NCBI GenBank assembly: GCA_037501455.1
Contig: CM074857.1
Location: 100,597,501-100,661,500 of the forward strand
Direction: 5' to 3'
Length of the DNA: 64,000 nt
Source: Lantana camara
Lineage: Eukaryota > Streptophyta > Magnoliopsida > Lamiales > Verbenaceae
Shown here: in pieces, positions 13,029 through 24,705 of the stretch
How the letters are laid out: the number at the start of each line of letters is the position of its first letter
Numbering within the stretch: position 1 is the first letter of the stretch
Made by a program: the position numbers and the translations under genes
The notes under the pieces: model-generated
The model's database searches: none
Seen by the model: the letters and a program-made list of their open reading frames with translations, nothing else
What the model was told of the DNA's origin: nothing

Positions 13029-14026
13029 TAGGGGTGTGCTCTAAGTTGAGCTGGCTTGTAAGCCGCACAAGCCAAACTCAAGTTGACTCAACTCGAACTC
13101 GAACAATATCAAGCTCACTCTGAGCTTAATCAAGCTCAAGCCGTGTATCAAGTCAAGCTCAAACCTATCTCTTTGAAGCTCGAGACTTGCAAATCGGCTC
13201 GCAAATATATATATATATAGTAAATTAATATACATCTACATGATTTAGTAATGCTAAATACACGATAGATTATATATTTTTATCTACTTATTTTGACAAT
13301 AAATATGATTTAATAATATTGTAATTCAATTACCACAACATATCATAATATACAATACTAACATATCATAATATACAATACTATTAACATATTACTATGA
13401 TAATATATAATATTTATCTAAATAAATAATTTAATAAAAAATATATTCAATTTTATATAATAAATAATTAATTATATAAGTATATATCTTAATAAAATAT
13501 TAATTAATGATTTGTCTAGTATAATTACAAAATATATAACATAATTTATACTATATTATATATTATCTATAATACATGTATGATCCTTACTAAATTGTGT
13601 ATCATAATATGTCTTAATAATATATTATTTTACAATGATACATTACTCCATATAATATTACTGATACAAAAATATATTCATAAGATATTCACTCAAATAT
13701 TTAATTTAATAAAATAATAAATATCATATATCATAATAACTGATTAATAACGTAAGTATATGTCTTAATAAAATATTAATTAATAATTTGTATCTTGTAA
13801 TTATATTCTTGAATGACAGCTAAAAAGTGTCAAACAAAAATATGTTGGCTCGTTGGGCCGATACGAGCTCAGCTCGATATGTGGGCAAGCCAAGCTCAAG
13901 CCAACAAAAAATAAACTTGACAAGCTCACGCTTAATTTCAAGTTATGCAAGTAATTTTCAAATTCAATCTCAAGTTTGATTTTTTTGGTCAAACTCGACT
14001 CGGTTTTGCTTGAAACGCACCCCCTA
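13029..14026. mobile_element. Non-autonomous hAT-like element, 998 bp, with perfect 8-bp TSD
   Basis: The ends are TAGGGGTGTGCTC and, reversed, TAGGGGGTGCGTTTC. The 8-bp target-site duplication GTTTGACA lies at 13021-13028 and 14027-14034. Eight-bp TSDs and TA-starting termini are hAT features. Subterminal parts are rich in AAGCTCA/GAGCTT-type words in inverted orientation; the core (13240-13800) is extremely AT-rich and has no coding potential. The related sequence in unit B near 20105-20130 lacks the insert. Confidence 0.8.
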
Positions 14027-14695
14027 GTTTGACATATGTTTTGATAATATTTAACTAGTAATCACGCATATTCAATGTGTGTGTCAAAAAATAAAATATT
14101 ATTATTAAAATAAACTAAAATTAAATCTTCTATATTAATAAAAATTAAAAAAATACTAAATTATGAGAAATAAATTTGATAATATCATATTAGCAAAAAA
14201 GAAAAGTTAATAAGAATATATAAAAGTTATTAAAAGAAAAGAATTATCGAAATATGAGATAAAATAAAGTTTAGTTATAATACGTGCAATAGTAAAACAA
14301 ATAAATAAATAAAGAGTTTTAAAATAAAATAGTGGTAGAAAAAGAAAAAAGTTGAATAGTGGAGGGGCAGAAAAGTGAAGAGTCCAAGATACAAAAACGG
14401 TCCCTCTAACTTAATATAATAGTATAAAAGTATATATGCTTGATTTAAAATTAGAATTTCGATCAAACTTCGTTAGATTTATATTTTGTGGCTGAATTTG
14501 AATTTATCTCGTGGTATATGCAATTGTTTAATCATAACTAGAAACAATATTTTTTGAATTATCATGGATATGACATTGAGGTTTCAAGATAAATAATTAT
14601 TGTGTTTCAAATGTTTAGTATTTGTCATTTTAATATGAGAACATACAATAATAAAACATTACATAGTGATTTACTTAGTAATTTACCATCTTATT

Positions 14696-17420
14696 TGTGA
14701 CACCCCGACTTTCAGACCGTACAGGTATGACGTATGTGCGCATTTAAAATTATTGTTTACGCATTTTATATTTATTCTAATTGTTTATTTGAATTATTTA
14801 ATTTTTAATTCTTATATGAATTATTTGAATTTATATGAAATATTTGAATTATATGTCAAAAATTTACCTCAAGTGATTTATGATATGAATTTTATCAATT
14901 TATGATATGTGAATTTAATTTCCCGAACTTGATTTAATTTCGTTATGACCTTAATTGATCATTCATGAACCTTGAGAACTTAATTGCATTGGACTTAATT
15001 GATCGCATTTCAAGATTTGGGGACTCCCTTGCATGACTTAAATAATGGAGGGGTTTAATAGCAATTTTGGCCATTTCTTCTTTCTTCAAAGTAGCATCAC
15101 ATTCCATTTCTTCCCTTCTTTCATACATACATTACATACACATCTTTGCTCTTGTTCCCTTGCCAATCGATCCAAAACCTTTGCCCAAGGTGTGAAGATT
15201 TCTCTCTCAAAATCCGAATTTTGGACATTCAAGCATCATCAACATCATCTCACTCCATCTCTTTGCATCTCTTTTTCATTCAAGGTAAGATGGAGATTTT
15301 ATATGAATTCTTGGATTGAATATGTGAAGCTAGGGTTGTGGCTTGGATTGGATGATTTACTTATTTGTTGTTGGAAACATGAGTACATACTTTTAGCTTG
15401 AAGTTATGCTTAAAGACTTGGGATTTATGGACTTAGTTGATGAACTTGTATATGGGTTTGATGTTAGTAAATCTTGTTGATCAATGCATGATATGAGTTT
15501 ATATGCTAGATTTTATTGTGCTTTAAGTATGGTCACATGTTTATTCAAGTTTTGGTTGCATTTGTTGGTTGAAAGTTGGTTGTTGTTGCTGTCACGCTGC
15601 ATGCCCTGTTTTTTTTCCTGTTTCGAACAGTGACACGGGCGTGTCACTTTTGTTCTCTTCAGTGTGACACGGGGGTGCAAGCTTGGTTGGGCTGATTTTC
15701 TGTACCGTGACACGGGCGTGTCACGGTTTGCTTTGTTTTGTGACACGGGCGTGTCACCCTATTTTCATGTATGTTTTCCGCTGTACCGTGACACGGGGGT
15801 GTCACGGCTTAGTACATTTCGGTGACACGGGCGTGTCACCCTTTGTTTCTCATGCATTTTGTTTGCATGCTACTGTACATGCACGTGTTTTATATATATT
15901 GAATATATGTGGTTGTTTGGTACCTTTCTTTATTCCTTTGACACTAAGTGGTTTCTTTTGCTTCTAAGCTTATCCTATGCTGTTGAAGGGAAAAACGTGA
16001 AATGTAATTTGGTAACGTTTAAGTGTTCATTTGATATTTTCATGCATTCATAGCATCCATTTGCATCGCCGTGCGTCTAATTGGTACATTATTGAGTCTA
16101 AGTCTTGGGTCTTGTCTTCTTTTGTTTCAGAGCCTCTTCCGGAAGTTCGTGAGCCCGAGGTTTAAGTGTTCGTTCGGCCGTTTTGGCCTTCCTTCTACTT
16201 TTGCAAAGGTGAGGTTAGGATCCTTTATATTAGATAAGCGACCTAAGACCTATTACGTGTTATTTTCTTACCCTGTATGCGAATATATACCTTATATATA
16301 TATATTAAATACGAGTGCTTAAGCTATGTTATGATTTTGTGAAATAAGCTTTACGTTTTCGAAATTGGTATAAGTATTGGCATAAGTAAGCTATATTTTG
16401 AAAATTCGTTATTCGTATATGATATGTATGAGCGAGTTGTACCCTGAAAGATGGGAGTTTGGTTTGATTTGGTTTGTTGGGCCCGGAGACGTGGGTAAGG
16501 GAGACCCGGGACGACCACGGGGTCGCCGGTTATGACCCCTGTGCACGTTCTCATTTGAGATATTCACGTACGACCTATGGAGGTTGGGAAGGCGTGGTAT
16601 CTTGAGCCCTCGGTGGATAACCGGGGAAGGCATATTGTGGGTTAGCTGCCCCGTATGTGTTTGGTAATGTAGGTGTTAGGGTTTGATTCCCGATACACCA
16701 TGGATGTGAGGTTGGAAATTTTGATTTGAATTCGATTTTTATGTTATGTTTGATGGAGTAAGGGATAGTCCGTTCTCGCCGGACTTATGTTTATGTTCTG
16801 TTTGATAGATTATGGATCGAGATAGGTTTTCCTTTATATTATATGCTATTTTTGGAAAATGATTTGGTATGAAAAACCCTAGCCTCGATTCATGACTATC
16901 CCCGTTGTAATATGCTCCGCACTATATGTATTTAGGTGTGGGTGTGCGTTTAAGCCCCCTCACTCAGTCGAGTTTTGACTGACCCCTTTCTTTTCCCACC
17001 TTCAGTGCAGGTTGTTTCGAGCTAGGCGGGGAAGTGCGAGTCTTGGTCTTGTACTTGTGTGTCTAGGTCGAGTTGCATTCATACTTCTTGCATTTTGGAT
17101 ACTCTTATTATGTATTTGATGTTAGAATTATATTTTGCTGAATTATGGGCTTTTGATGTATATACTCGATCTTTTGGGCCGTGAGGCCATTGTAAATGAG
17201 GTAAATGTTAGTTATAGAGCTCTTTCCGATCCTTATGTTGTTGCTTCCGCATTTATATGTTTGTTTTGCGCGCTCTGTCCGAGTTTTAGCCCCGCCTAGC
17301 CTAAGGAGTGAGTGTAGGTTCCGTTCGCTTAGACTTGGACTCATGTATGGAAATCTATTTCATATGTGGGTTCGGGTTTAGGTGCGGGGGATGTGGTGGC
17401 CCACCGCTCCGGGCGTCACA
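14696..17420. mobile_element. Solo LTR of a Ty3/gypsy-type element, 2,725 bp
   Basis: It starts TGTGACACCCCGAC and ends CGGGCGTCACA, that is, TG...CA with inverted TGTGAC/GTCACA tips. A 5-bp TSD TTATT lies at 14691-14695 and 17421-17425. The paralogous site at about 20381-20400 in unit B reads straight through (TTACCATCTTATTGATTAA), giving a natural empty site. There is no gag or pol, so it is a solo LTR left by recombination. Terminal sequences of this kind are common in chromovirus (Tekay/Del-like) LTRs; that lineage assignment is inference. ORFs inside are AT-rich or chance. Confidence 0.85.
15630..15839. repeat. Cluster of six 18-bp palindromes inside the solo LTR
   Basis: GTGACACGGGCGTGTCAC is exact at 15630-15647, 15707-15724, 15740-15757 and 15822-15839. 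A one-base variant (GGG for GGC) is at 15788-15805, and a degenerate half copy is at about 15664-15677. The arms GTGACACG and CGTGTCAC are perfect inverted repeats around GG. Spacings are irregular (59, 15, 30 and 16 bp between full copies). Confidence 0.9.
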
Positions 17421-17912
17421 TTATTGATTAAGATGTTATATCATAATTCACGCAACCATAAAAGGGAATATATAAAACTTCACGACAAGTATTTATATCA
17501 TATATACCATATTATTAAACACAAGACTTGGATTGATTCTCTACTTTATTTATTTATTTCTTTATGGTATACGGAATATGTTTATTAATCTATTATTTTT
17601 ATTTTTCTCTCCTCTTAGTTTTATTCTTATTTTTATTTTTTAATTTATATTTTAATTATTTCTTATTAATATACATTAAAATAAATAATTTAATTTAATA
17701 TACTTAAATAATGATAAATTTTCTCTGCATTACATAATTACTAATTTATAAGTTAATTGTACAGTGTACACATATTCATAGTTATTACATTTTATTTATT
17801 TTTTAAATGTAACGCTCTTGTTGAAAGTCGTGAAAATGTGAGGTGTAGGGATATAATAGTGAATTCAGGATCATCAGCAATCCCGCCACATGGTCACGTA
17901 CAACAACATGCA

Positions 17913-18105
17913 ATGGACTCGCTAGTACAAATAAGATATGGCACTCGCCTCCTTTGGCCGTCAGATTTTGTTCATTACGCGCGCGTGAAGATCAACTCTT
18001 AAAAGTGAAAATGGGATTGACGTAACCGAGGAATTGCGAAGAGAGATTGGCGGCTCTAGGACCGTGTTCTGCGTCTGGACCTGCATAGATGTATGCTATA
18101 GCATA
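17913..18105 (+). pseudogene. Frameshifted copy of the small secreted-peptide-like ORF (unit A)
   Basis: This stretch aligns with the intact ORF at 22349-22537. The ATG and first codons (MDSLVQ) are shared. Indels soon after (about 17935 onward) shift the frame into a stop at 17999-18001, and the block for the mature C-terminal part is shortened. Flanking sequence on both sides is also paralogous. A GTATGC donor-like site follows at about 18091. Confidence 0.6.
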
Positions 18106-18502
18106 AGTTATTAAACCTAATATCAATAATAAAAACAACCATGTATGTTTCTGAATATTTTTTTCAATTAATATTGGTGAAAAGAAATTGTTCTGAATCA
18201 GACAGAAGACGCAGAAATGTGGTGGTGTTGCAGGCTGCAGGCATCACAGCACTAGGTCATTCCACTTATGTTGCTCGTCTTTTTCAGAAACTTGAGTATA
18301 TATATATTGTATTTATTCCTTCCTTTCTCCCTAAGCTTTCCTTGGCCTGGAGTGGAGGTGGAAAAGTGGAAAAAAAGAGTCAGACAGAGAGAGCTTAATA
18401 TAACAATGTGCCTTTTTGATGCTAGCAGGACTGATGGGCCTTTTTTCTTTTGTTTGTTATATACTTTATTTGTATTAGTTATTATTTATTTATTAAACAA
18501 TA

Positions 18503-18537
18503 GTGTACGTGTACGTGTACGTGTACGTGTACGTGTA
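18503..18537. repeat. Hexamer microsatellite (GTGTAC)n
   Basis: Nearly six copies of GTGTAC run in a row, then grade into GTGTAGGTGCAGGTGAGG. The corresponding place in unit B (about 23085-23105) has a shorter GGTGTA repeat, so the locus was repeat-prone before or soon after the duplication. Confidence 0.9.
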
Positions 18538-19048
18538 GGTGCAGGTGAGGTGAGGTGTGTTCCGTACAGAATTATTGATCAGAATTAATTAAGGATGTTA
18601 CATAAGTCTAATTACTATTTCATTTTATATAATAATTAGTCAAGAGGGTTTGGTAAGTGTGGGGCAACAATGACCGGTTATTTGGCCGACAATTGTACGC
18701 ACGATAAACGGCGTCGTTGGCTTTGGTAGTAACTAGTAATACCAATTCCATCTAATGATACAGTCAGCATGTTAGATTTAAATAATCACAGAGATATTTA
18801 ATTCATGCATTTCTACAACTCAGTCAGTATACTATAGTTCATGATGGGATTTATTTAAATATTTAATGTCACTATCTACGAGAAACAGGTAGGCGAGACG
18901 GTGGCTTTTAAATTTTAATCATAAATTCTTATACTTTATATATTATTCACGAATCTTATAAATAATTGGGAGAAGCTGCTTTATTTTATTTTCAGTTAGG
19001 AGGTATCAGACTTTTGAAATCAAGTCCTCCATAAGTCAATCAATTAAA

Positions 19049-19319
19049 GGGTTAATTACACCTAGCCCCTAATTTAGATGAGATAATTATAAGTTGTACC
19101 CTATTTTTAGATTTAATTACAAAGATCATCCATCCGAGAAATTATGATTACACTTAATCCCCATTTTGTTAGGGTTTTGTTAAAACTTTGATGATGTCAA
19201 CAAAAAAGTGAATGAAAATCCGATATTACCCTCATTGACTCAGGTCAAATTTATTATCCCAATTATACCCTTGGGGGCTGCTTGTAATTTTTCATTTTTA
19301 AATGGGGTTAAGTGTAATT
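19049..19319. mobile_element. MITE-like inverted-repeat element
   Basis: The left end TTAATTACACCTAGCCCC pairs in reverse with the right end AAAATTACACTTAACCCC. The interior is AT-rich and non-coding. It sits at the end of unit A homology; unit B lacks it at the matching point (about 24626). No clear target-site duplication was found, so class is unresolved. Confidence 0.5.
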
Positions 19320-19762
19320 TTTTGATCAAAATTTGCAACTATCATTTTAGAAGCAGCAGCTCTTTTGACTGATTTAGCTAGCTATTTCAGGTTTAAAGCT
19401 CTATAAATATGAGCTTTGTGCCCCATGTAAACAAAGATCTCTATAATGACTTTTACTAGTTCATTTTCGACAAATGGTGCCTTGAAATACAAAAATAAGA
19501 ATCGAAAATCATTTGTATGAGAAATGTTAGATGTATTATTACCTTTTTATCCATCATAAAATTTGTCTTTTCATTCATCATGTTGCATTAGATGATTAGA
19601 ATTATCAAAAATTTTCTGTAGCCAAATATCAGTGTCATATATTTGACTATTACAAACCTGAGATTACTGCCATGCAATGGCAATTAAAAACCAAAACATT
19701 AGCCATTGTTGTTTCTTAATTCAAGTTGTAAATTAAGTAGCCAAATTGTTCAGTTTACCCTC
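19320..19762. other. Single-copy spacer between duplication units A and B
   Basis: AT-rich sequence with no recognised gene, RNA or element. No further colinear match to either unit was seen. Confidence 0.5.
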
Positions 19763-20650
19763 TAATATAGAAGCATTTTTACTTTACAAACGCGGTAACA
19801 TGGAATGTTTCCTTTCACACTATTTTTCTCTCACAAATTTAACTATTTAAGTTAAATGGAAATTAATAATGATGGATTTTTATATAGAAAATAGGGAGTA
19901 TCATAAAGCAATGTTTAGAATTGAAGAATATATCCTTATTGGGAAAAAGATAAAGAATATATGTAAACAATAATAATAAAGTATAATGTACTTGTTGTGT
20001 TACATATGAGTGAGTGAATATGTTTTGTTTGTTCAAATATACTAATAAATTTTATTGCTATGGTATTTAATGAAAATTTGTATGCATGGAAAGCAATAAT
20101 TTACTTAGTTTGAGTGTTTGACATATGTTTTGATAACATACGGACCAGGATTTTATATAAGGGGGTAAAAATTAAAATATCCAAAATTAAGGGGGTAAAA
20201 TTTGATTTTAGGGGGTGAAAACATAAAATTTTCAAAATATACATACAAATTAAAAATAAAAATAAAAACCAATAAAATTTCAAGAAAAAATATTGTTCTT
20301 GTGTTTCGAATGTTAGTATTCATCATTTAAATCTGAAGACATACAATAATAAAATAATGTATAATGATTTGCTTAGTAATTTACCATCTTATTGATTAAA
20401 ATGTTGTATGACTTGTATCATAACTCACGCCATAATGAAAGGAAATATACACCCCTTCACGTAACATGTATTTGGAAAAAAAATTACATTTTTAATCTCA
20501 TTCGATTTATACATTGTAATATCAATCTCATTTTAAAAATTCAAAAATAGTATTATACGTTAAGAAAATATTTCAGTAATATTCTTTCACGATGCAATAA
20601 TGATCCCACAGTTAACTAGATTATGAAAATAGTACGTGAAGATCATGTAT

Positions 20651-21140
20651 TGTAACAGCCCGAAAACCCGCCTGTCGATATTGTCCGCTTTGGTGGGCTA
20701 AACGACACCACCCTCACGGTTTTGTTTCTCCCGGTGGAATTTAAGGCCGAAGGCGCCCACCCAGGAAAAGGCCTCAACAGAGAAGAGGTATCCACCCCCC
20801 TTATAAGGAAGGCTTCGTTCTCCTCTTCTTCCGATGTGGGACAAGCACTTTGAGCTTTACAGTCCACCCCCCCATAAGGGCCCAGCGTCCTCGTTGGCAC
20901 ACCGGACCGGGTCCCAGCTCTGATACCATTTGTAACAGCCCGAAAACCCACCTGTCGATATTGTCCGCTTTGGTGGGCTAAACGACACCACCCTCACGGT
21001 TTTGTTTCTCCCGGTGGAATTTAAGGCCGAAGGCGCCCACCCAGGAAAAGGCCTCAACAGGGAAGAGGTATCCACCCCCTTATAAGGAAGGCTTCGTTCT
21101 CCTCTTCTTCCGATGTGGGACAAGCACTTTGAGCTTTACA
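20651..21140 (-). mobile_element. TRIM (terminal-repeat retrotransposon in miniature), complete, 490 bp
   Basis: Two LTRs, 20651-20861 (211 bp) and 20931-21140 (210 bp), differ at only about three positions. They flank a 69-bp internal region. The TSD TGTAT lies at 20646-20650 and 21141-21145. On the minus strand the LTR (TGTAAAGCTC...GGGCTGTTACA) is followed after 2 nt by TGGTATCAGAGC, the classical primer-binding site for initiator tRNA-Met. A G-rich polypurine tract precedes the other LTR. The element has no coding capacity and would need proteins in trans. The near-identical LTRs imply a recent insertion. It is not Cassandra as far as I can see, because no 5S-like segment is visible. Confidence 0.92.
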
Positions 21141-22348
21141 TGTATACCATTAGAAATTTATCAAAATAAATAAAAATATTATTTTAATTAATAGGGATCA
21201 TATTTTAAAAATAAAAAATAAAAAAACATAAAAAAGAAAACAAAATAATTTATACAATAAAAAAATATTAAACATTAACGTTTTAAAGAAAATAAAAACC
21301 CAACGTTCGTGGGGGCAGACGCCATGTAAGCCACATAGAATGATATTTATGTGCACTACTTCGGTGTATTTAAATACGCGATTGATCATTTATTTTGTAA
21401 CTGAGTAGTGAGTCACGTGGCCACTTATCGAGATGAATGACCCGAACCATCAATTAAATGAAGAATTCGAACTATGGGTCAGTTGGGGGGGAGGGTTGGT
21501 TGTCGCATCCTTGATTGTAACGTCCATCACCAACTCTTCGATTCGAGTGAGATGACCGAACAATATTAGTTAAAGGTCACGTGTCCTCATAGAAGTTTGT
21601 CACGTGGGGTAGTAGATTTGAGTTGTGTCGGTATTCATATAAAATTAAACATGAAAGTATCTAAAGAAAGAAGTCAAGAACTCATATGCAAAATAAATTA
21701 TTTAACAAAAGAATTACTGTGATTTCTCGAAGTTCTGGAGAATTTATTTCTTATATTATATTTAGGTAAAAATGCAAAATTGATCAAATACGTTTTTCAT
21801 TTTGGCAAGCTCTTCTAGAATCCGATTTATTTAGTTCGATAAATTTTTAACGGTGTACATGATCTCTATATAACTTTTCCATTATTTAGTTAACGTCGAG
21901 ACTATTATTGCAATGTATGAGATCATTATTGTAATATTTTTTTAAACTATAAAATTATTTTTTGATTTTTGAAATAAATTGAATTAATAATATAATGATG
22001 TAAATCGAATGGAAACAAAAATACTATTTTATCGAGTATTTGTATCATTCATATGTTAATATACACATTTTTATAGTTGTTATCATATGATCATGAGGCA
22101 AATGTTGATTAAACATTTTCTTGATATCCAATATATACAAAAGGTAACAAAATATATTAAATAAGAAAATAAAAGATCAGTCACAATTTTATTACGTTCC
22201 ATTGAAAAGGAAAAAAAAGTTCAATTGCAGCTACAATTTAAAAGCTGAAAAGTTGAGAAAATGTGAGCTACAGGGATATAATAGTCAATTCATGATCATC
22301 AGCAATCCCGCCAGCATATGCTCACGTACAACAACCCCTCATGATGCA

Positions 22349-22537
22349 ATGGACTCGCTAGTACAGAAAGTTCTGGTACTCGCACTTCTGGCCGTCGGAT
22401 TTCGTTCATCAGGGGCGCGTGAAAATCAACTCTTAAAAGTGAAAATGGGATTGAGGCATCCGAGGAATTACATATATCCACCAATTGTGAGGAGAGATTG
22501 GCGGCTGCGGGACGGTGTTCTGCGCCTGTCGTTGTAG
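22349..22537 (+). CDS. Small secreted-peptide-like ORF, 62 aa (unit B copy), unknown
   Basis: I do not recognise the product. The ORF starts MDSLVQK, followed by a hydrophobic core VLVLALLAVGF and a small-residue SSGA that would suit signal peptidase. A basic mature part of about 40 residues follows (Arg-rich, with a PRNYIYPPIVRRDWRLRDG segment) and has no cysteine. The unit A copy at 17913 is frameshifted. DNA matching between the two copies is about as good outside the ORF as inside, so purifying selection is not evident. An alternative is a non-coding or decayed exon: a second conserved block with an acceptor-like GCAG lies about 280 bp downstream (22820-22885; 18230-18290 in A). Confidence 0.3.
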   Translation: MDSLVQKVLVLALLAVGFRSSGARENQLLKVKMGLRHPRNYIYPPIVRRDWRLRDGVLRLSL

Positions 22538-23480
22538 GACCTACGTAGATGTGAACAATGAATATCCTCTTTTATAATATTAATTTCCTTATTTTAGTGT
22601 AATATATAAGTTATAATATTATAAAATATGCTCATAAATTATGAAACCTAATAGCAATTTACTACACAAATTTGAAAAAAAAAAAAGAAGATGTTTCTCT
22701 ATATATATTTTCAAATATACAATAACATTGGTGAAAAAATATTATCCAAAAATGATATAGAGCAGGTGTGTGTGTGGGAAATTGATCTGACAGTAGACAC
22801 AGAAATGTCATATTATTGCAGGCAAGACATGCATGAAAGGGGAATTGGTTATTCCACTTATGTTGCTCGGCTTTTTCAGAAATGCTTTTAGGTTGGTTGA
22901 TTTGTTTGTTTGGGGAGTATAAATATTGTATTTCTATTTCATTTGCGTCCTTCCTCCCTAAACTTTCCATGGACTGGACTCTGGAGGTGGAAACAGAGAG
23001 CTTAATATAGCAATGTACCCCTTTGGAATTTGGATGCTCACAGTGTAAGAGACTGATGTTCCTCTTTTGTTTGTAAACAAAATGGTGTAGGTGTAGGTGT
23101 AGGTACGTGCTCAGTTCTTGATAAGAATTAAGGGTACGTATATAAATTAATAAACATAAAAAATAAATAAAATAATTTCTTATGTATTAATACCTTCGTC
23201 TTAGGTATTAATTTGAAGAAGAATGACGAGAGTAGAATAATGAATCAAATCGTTTCAAAAAGATGTGGATGTATCGAATAGTTTTAACATACATAACGTG
23301 GATGAATCAAATAGTTTTAAAATTCTTAAGGATTATTGTGTTTGCCCTAATCTCCAAATTATGGAATCCTAATTTGTTAATCAATGACTAAGATGATGGA
23401 AAGACTAATTTATTCTTATTAAAAACACGTGCACATCACCGATGGGTAGTCAGACATTGAAAACCACTTAATTGGAGGGA

Positions 23481-23590
23481 GATGACGGTTTTGTAAAAAT
23501 CGTATAGATGGGATGACGGTTTGTAAAAATTATATAAATAAGATGGTGGTTTTGTAAAAATCGTGTAGATGGGATGACAGTTTACAACGA
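23481..23590. repeat. Imperfect 35-38 bp tandem repeat, three copies
   Basis: The word GATGACGGTTTTGTAAAAAT, or close variants, recurs at 23481, 23513 and 23553, with a partial fourth at 23573. Between copies the sequence is CGTATAGATGG-like. There is no coding signal. It is present only in unit B. Confidence 0.75.
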
Positions 23591-23693
23591 AAATAAATTC
23601 AAATGACAAAGTGTAAAAATGGGTATAGTTCCAATGGTAAAAAATATTTATCCCTTTTAATTATTACTAATGAGTGAAAAGGATTTGTGGGAG

Positions 23694-24282
23694 GGGGAAA
23701 TTACAAATTTGGGACATTAAGTGCTCTTAAATTGACATTTCATGTCACTAAGTGTTGCGGTTGCAATTTAAGGACTCCAAGTGCTAAAAAATGACAATTT
23801 AAGAACAAATTTTCCCCAATTTTGAATTGAGATCTGATCAAGTCACATACAAGACATGAATTGTTTGAAAATACAGATGTAGCACTAATAAAGAATTGGC
23901 ACATCTGAAATTTGAGATTCAAAAGAAAAAAAATTAGGGTTATTTTGGGGGGAAGTTTTGATGGAAAAGTCGTGGGCATACTTAATTTGGGCAGGAGTTC
24001 TCCATAGTTGACGTTCGACATGGTTGGGAATTTTTTTCTTTTCTCAAATTGTTTGCTTTTATTTGTGTGATTTTTGAGTGAAATGTAGGTCCCAGTACTA
24101 TATAAAAAACTACATATCAAAAAAAGAATTTGCAATATCAGCGTCTTCAAACGATACATACCTTGTACGTGACTTAAATTACCACTTTTGACCACTTAGA
24201 GTCTTTAAATTGCAACCACAACACTTAATGATATGAAATATCAATTTAGGGGTACTTAATGCCCCAATTTCGCAAATTTCCC
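23694..24282. mobile_element. Non-autonomous terminal-inverted-repeat element, 589 bp, 10-bp TSD
   Basis: Inverted arms of about 120 bp pair imperfectly. The left end GGGGAAATTACAAATTTGGG and the reversed right end GGGAAATTTGCGAAATTGGG continue through CATTAAGT and GTGTTG.GGTTGCAATTTAA. The duplication TTTGTGGGAG is exact at 23684-23693 and 24283-24292. A 9-10 bp duplication and long arms suggest a Mutator-like origin. A 151-codon minus-strand ORF inside is AT-rich and not recognised, so it is treated as chance. Confidence 0.75.
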
Positions 24283-24705
24283 TTTGTGGGAGCAAGTATT
24301 GACTTTATTATTTGGCATGCAGACAATCATATCATGTGTCAAATACCAATTCCATTTAATGATACCATCTGTATATTTTACATAAGCACAGAAATATTTA
24401 ATTTATGCAACTCAATCAGTATACTATAGTTGATGATGGGATTTAATGTCAAGACGGAGGCTTTTAATTATTATAGTTTATTTAAGAATCTTATAAATAA
24501 TGTGGGAGAATTGCTTTATTTTATTGTGAGTTAGGGCTTAGGAGGTTGTGGATGACTTTTAAAATCAAGTCATTTTCTTTTGGAAAGATCAAGTCATTTT
24601 CGGAGTCATAGGTAAGTCAATAAATTAAAAGTGTTGTCCCCACTCCCCACATTGCTAGTTTTATTTCGTTCCACTCCACACTGCCCTTTAGTTACTTCTT
24701 TCATT

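Larger units (their letters stand above)
12361..19046. repeat. Unit A of an old tandem segmental duplication (partner: 19763-24626)
   Basis: Colinear blocks match unit B. The segment at 12361-12960 matches 19763-20100; 14641-14695 plus 17421-17480 matches 20341-20460; 17820-18110 matches 22250-22560; 18230-18290 matches 22820-22885; 18300-18600 matches 22930-23130; 18730-19046 matches 24340-24626. Unit A is lengthened by a hAT-like element and a solo LTR. Its first block is itself duplicated in tandem (12398-12655 and 12675-12933, offset 277 bp). Identity is high in patches but indels are common, so the duplication is not recent. Confidence 0.8.
19763..24626. repeat. Unit B of the tandem segmental duplication
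   Basis: Colinear with unit A (12361-19046), as listed there. Unit B lacks the hAT-like element and solo LTR but has its own TRIM insertion (20651-21140) and an inverted-repeat element (23694-24282). It keeps an open reading frame for the small peptide at 22349-22537. A poorly conserved AT-rich stretch at 21150-22200 has no recognised gene. Confidence 0.8.

Noticed and set aside
15630..15839. Regularly repeated 18-bp palindromes looked at first like a CRISPR array
   Set aside because: Spacers are irregular, the host is a plant nucleus, and the array lies inside an LTR with clear TG/CA ends.
20643..21123. Two similar minus-strand ORFs (102 and 88 codons) with repeated protein sequence
   Set aside because: They are the two LTRs of the TRIM read as protein; the repetition is the LTR pair.
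23740..24195. Minus-strand ORF of 151 codons
   Set aside because: It lies wholly inside an inverted-repeat element, is AT-rich and has no recognisable motif.
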